From: Methylobacterium symbioticum
GTDB taxonomy: Bacteria > Pseudomonadota > Alphaproteobacteria > Rhizobiales > Beijerinckiaceae
Length of the DNA: 64,000 bases
Direction of reading: 5' to 3'
Assembly (NCBI RefSeq): GCF_902141845.1
Contig: NZ_CABFPH010000006.1
Span: 44,281-108,280 of the forward strand
A program made the position numbers and the translations under genes. The stretch's first letter is position 1. Each line of letters opens with the position of its first letter. This document shows, piece after piece, positions 62,964 to 64,000 of this stretch. The notes under the pieces were generated by a model. It saw only the letters and a list, made by a program, of their open reading frames with translations, had not been told where the DNA came from and made no database searches.

Positions 62964-64000
62964 TCAGGACGTGCCGACGGCCTCCCCCACCGTGTCGGCC
63001 ATGCGGGCCTCGCGGCGGCCCAGAGGCTCGGGCCGGCCCCGCGTGGTGTCGCGGGCGGTCTGGTGCTCCATCTCGGCGTTCACCTCGGCCCCGATCAGCA
63101 CGATGATCGTCGAGAGCCAGATCCAGGTCATGAAGCCGATGACCGCACCGAGCGAGCCGTAGGTCTTGTTGTAGGTGCCGAAATGGGCGACGTACCACGA
63201 GAACAGGGCCGAGCCGCCGAGCCAGAGGATGGCGGCGAGGGCACTGCCCCAGGTCACCCAGCGCCAGCGCGGCGCGTCGCGGCTCGGCCCGTAGCGGTAG
63301 AGCGCGGCGAGCGCGAGCAGGACGGCGACGAGCAGCACCGGCCAGCGCAGCAGCGCGACGTACCATGCATCCGTGCTGAGCCCGACCGTCTGGAACAGCA
63401 CCGGCAGCACCACGATGGCGCCGAAGGCCAGAAGGATGAAGACCAGCGCCCCGACGGTGAAGGTCAGCGAGATCAGGTTGAGACGGATGAAGCCGCGCTT
63501 CTCGCGCTCCTCGTAGACGACGTTCAGAGCGTCGAAGACGCTCTTCACGCCGCCATTGGCACTCCACAGGGAGAGCAGGATGCCGGTGACCGCCGTCAGC
63601 CCCAGGGTCCCGTCGCGCGTCTCGGCGATGCGCTTGACCTGATCGCCGACGATGTCGACCGCGCCCGACGGCAGGATCCCGTGCAGGCTGGCGAGGTGGC
63701 GGTTGATCTCGTTCACGTCGGCGAACAGGCCGTAGCAGGCGACGAGCGCCGCGGTGGCGGGGAAGATCGCGAGCAGCACGTAGAAGGTCACGCCGGCCGC
63801 GACCGTGACGAGGCGGTTCTCGGAGACGTCGTGGATGACGCGCAGGCCGATATCCTTCCAGCCCGCCGCAGGAATCTCCGAGGGGGACTCGGCCTGCCGC
63901 CCGCGATCCGCCTCCGTCCGCGCGGCCCGGCGCGCCGCGCCGCCCTCGTGCGAGCCGGAGGTCTCGCGCGGCGCCTCCTGCGTGCCCGAGGCCGGGCGCG
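62964..64000 (-). CDS. YihY/BrkB-family inner-membrane protein (5' end outside window)
   Basis: At least 345 codons, with the frame still open at the window edge. After a disordered charged N-terminal part comes the YihY/BrkB core: AAGWKDIGLRVIHDVSENRL, TFYVLLAIFPATAALVACYG, LTAVTGILLSLWSANGGVKS, FDALNVVYEEREKRGFIRLN, and WVTWGSALAAILWLGGSALF with SWYVAHFGTYNKTYGSLGAV. The closing WIWLSTIIVLIGAEVNAEME completes the family. There are six helices. Members were once called ribonuclease BN but are integral membrane proteins of unclear role, sometimes linked to virulence or envelope stability. No start codon is visible within the window. Confidence 0.88.
   Translation of the reverse strand, partial: RPASGTQEAPRETSGSHEGGAARRAARTEADRGRQAESPSEIPAAGWKDIGLRVIHDVSENRLVTVAAGVTFYVLLAIFPATAALVACYGLFADVNEINRHLASLHGILPSGAVDIVGDQVKRIAETRDGTLGLTAVTGILLSLWSANGGVKSVFDALNVVYEEREKRGFIRLNLISLTFTVGALVFILLAFGAIVVLPVLFQTVGLSTDAWYVALLRWPVLLVAVLLALAALYRYGPSRDAPRWRWVTWGSALAAILWLGGSALFSWYVAHFGTYNKTYGSLGAVIGFMTWIWLSTIIVLIGAEVNAEMEHQTARDTTRGRPEPLGRREARMADTVGEAVGTS

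Overview
The window is high-GC DNA whose gene content and intergenic repeats suggest an alphaproteobacterium, most likely Methylobacterium or Methylorubrum. Signs are a tartrate/malate dehydrogenase beside an MFS carrier and a GntR regulator, GC-rich palindromic intergenic repeats, and many small secreted Gly/His-rich or PepSY/PRC proteins. The genus is an inference; no rRNA or species marker is present.

The window splits at a tRNA-Ser(GCU) gene at 37364-37456. The left 37 kb looks accessory: gene density is low, with several gaps of 0.5-1.4 kb. It holds an intact IS5-family element (15427-16342, CTTAG repeats on both sides) and remnants of a YeiH-type exporter, a flagellar rod protein, a phytase-like esterase and a broken hipBA pair. 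Mixed in are intact envelope and stress genes: an SGNH acyltransferase end, a DUF1275 protein, an OprB-like porin, a phospholipase D-like enzyme, PepSY, a Ca2+/cation antiporter, a DedA protein, an MscS channel, PRC-barrel and RMF-like small proteins, and a NarL-type two-component pair.

From 23.5 to 37.1 kb lies a probable defence or conflict island. Part one has a sigma-like protein with a long uncharacterised C-terminal part and a convergent metallophosphoesterase. It then has a tight operon of a second sigma-like protein, a small HTH protein, and an 1128-residue fusion of an ImmA/IrrE-type peptidase, a UvrD-family helicase and a Cas4/AddB-like Fe-S nuclease domain whose (D/E)xK acid appears replaced by Arg. 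Part two is hipBA, which has decayed although its operator palindromes remain. Part three is a ubiquitin-like conjugation operon (triple beta-grasp multiubiquitin protein, DUF6791-ThiF E2/E1 fusion, DUF6527 protein) followed 80 bp later by a DUF2235 alpha/beta hydrolase of the type used as a phospholipase toxin.

Right of the tRNA the DNA looks like core chromosome: dense, with few gaps. It holds a GT2 glycosyltransferase and acyl-CoA synthetase pair, pyruvate kinase, a tartrate/malate dehydrogenase-MFS unit facing its GntR regulator across two palindromic operators, a PAS-PAS-HTH regulator and a GAF-PAS-GGDEF-EAL c-di-GMP enzyme. Then comes an exopolysaccharide cluster (flippase, GNAT-like transferase, cupin/JmjC protein, Wzz/GNVR co-polymerase, three glycosyltransferases), DNA polymerase I, a PepSY transmembrane protein and the 3' part of a YihY/BrkB gene that runs off the end.
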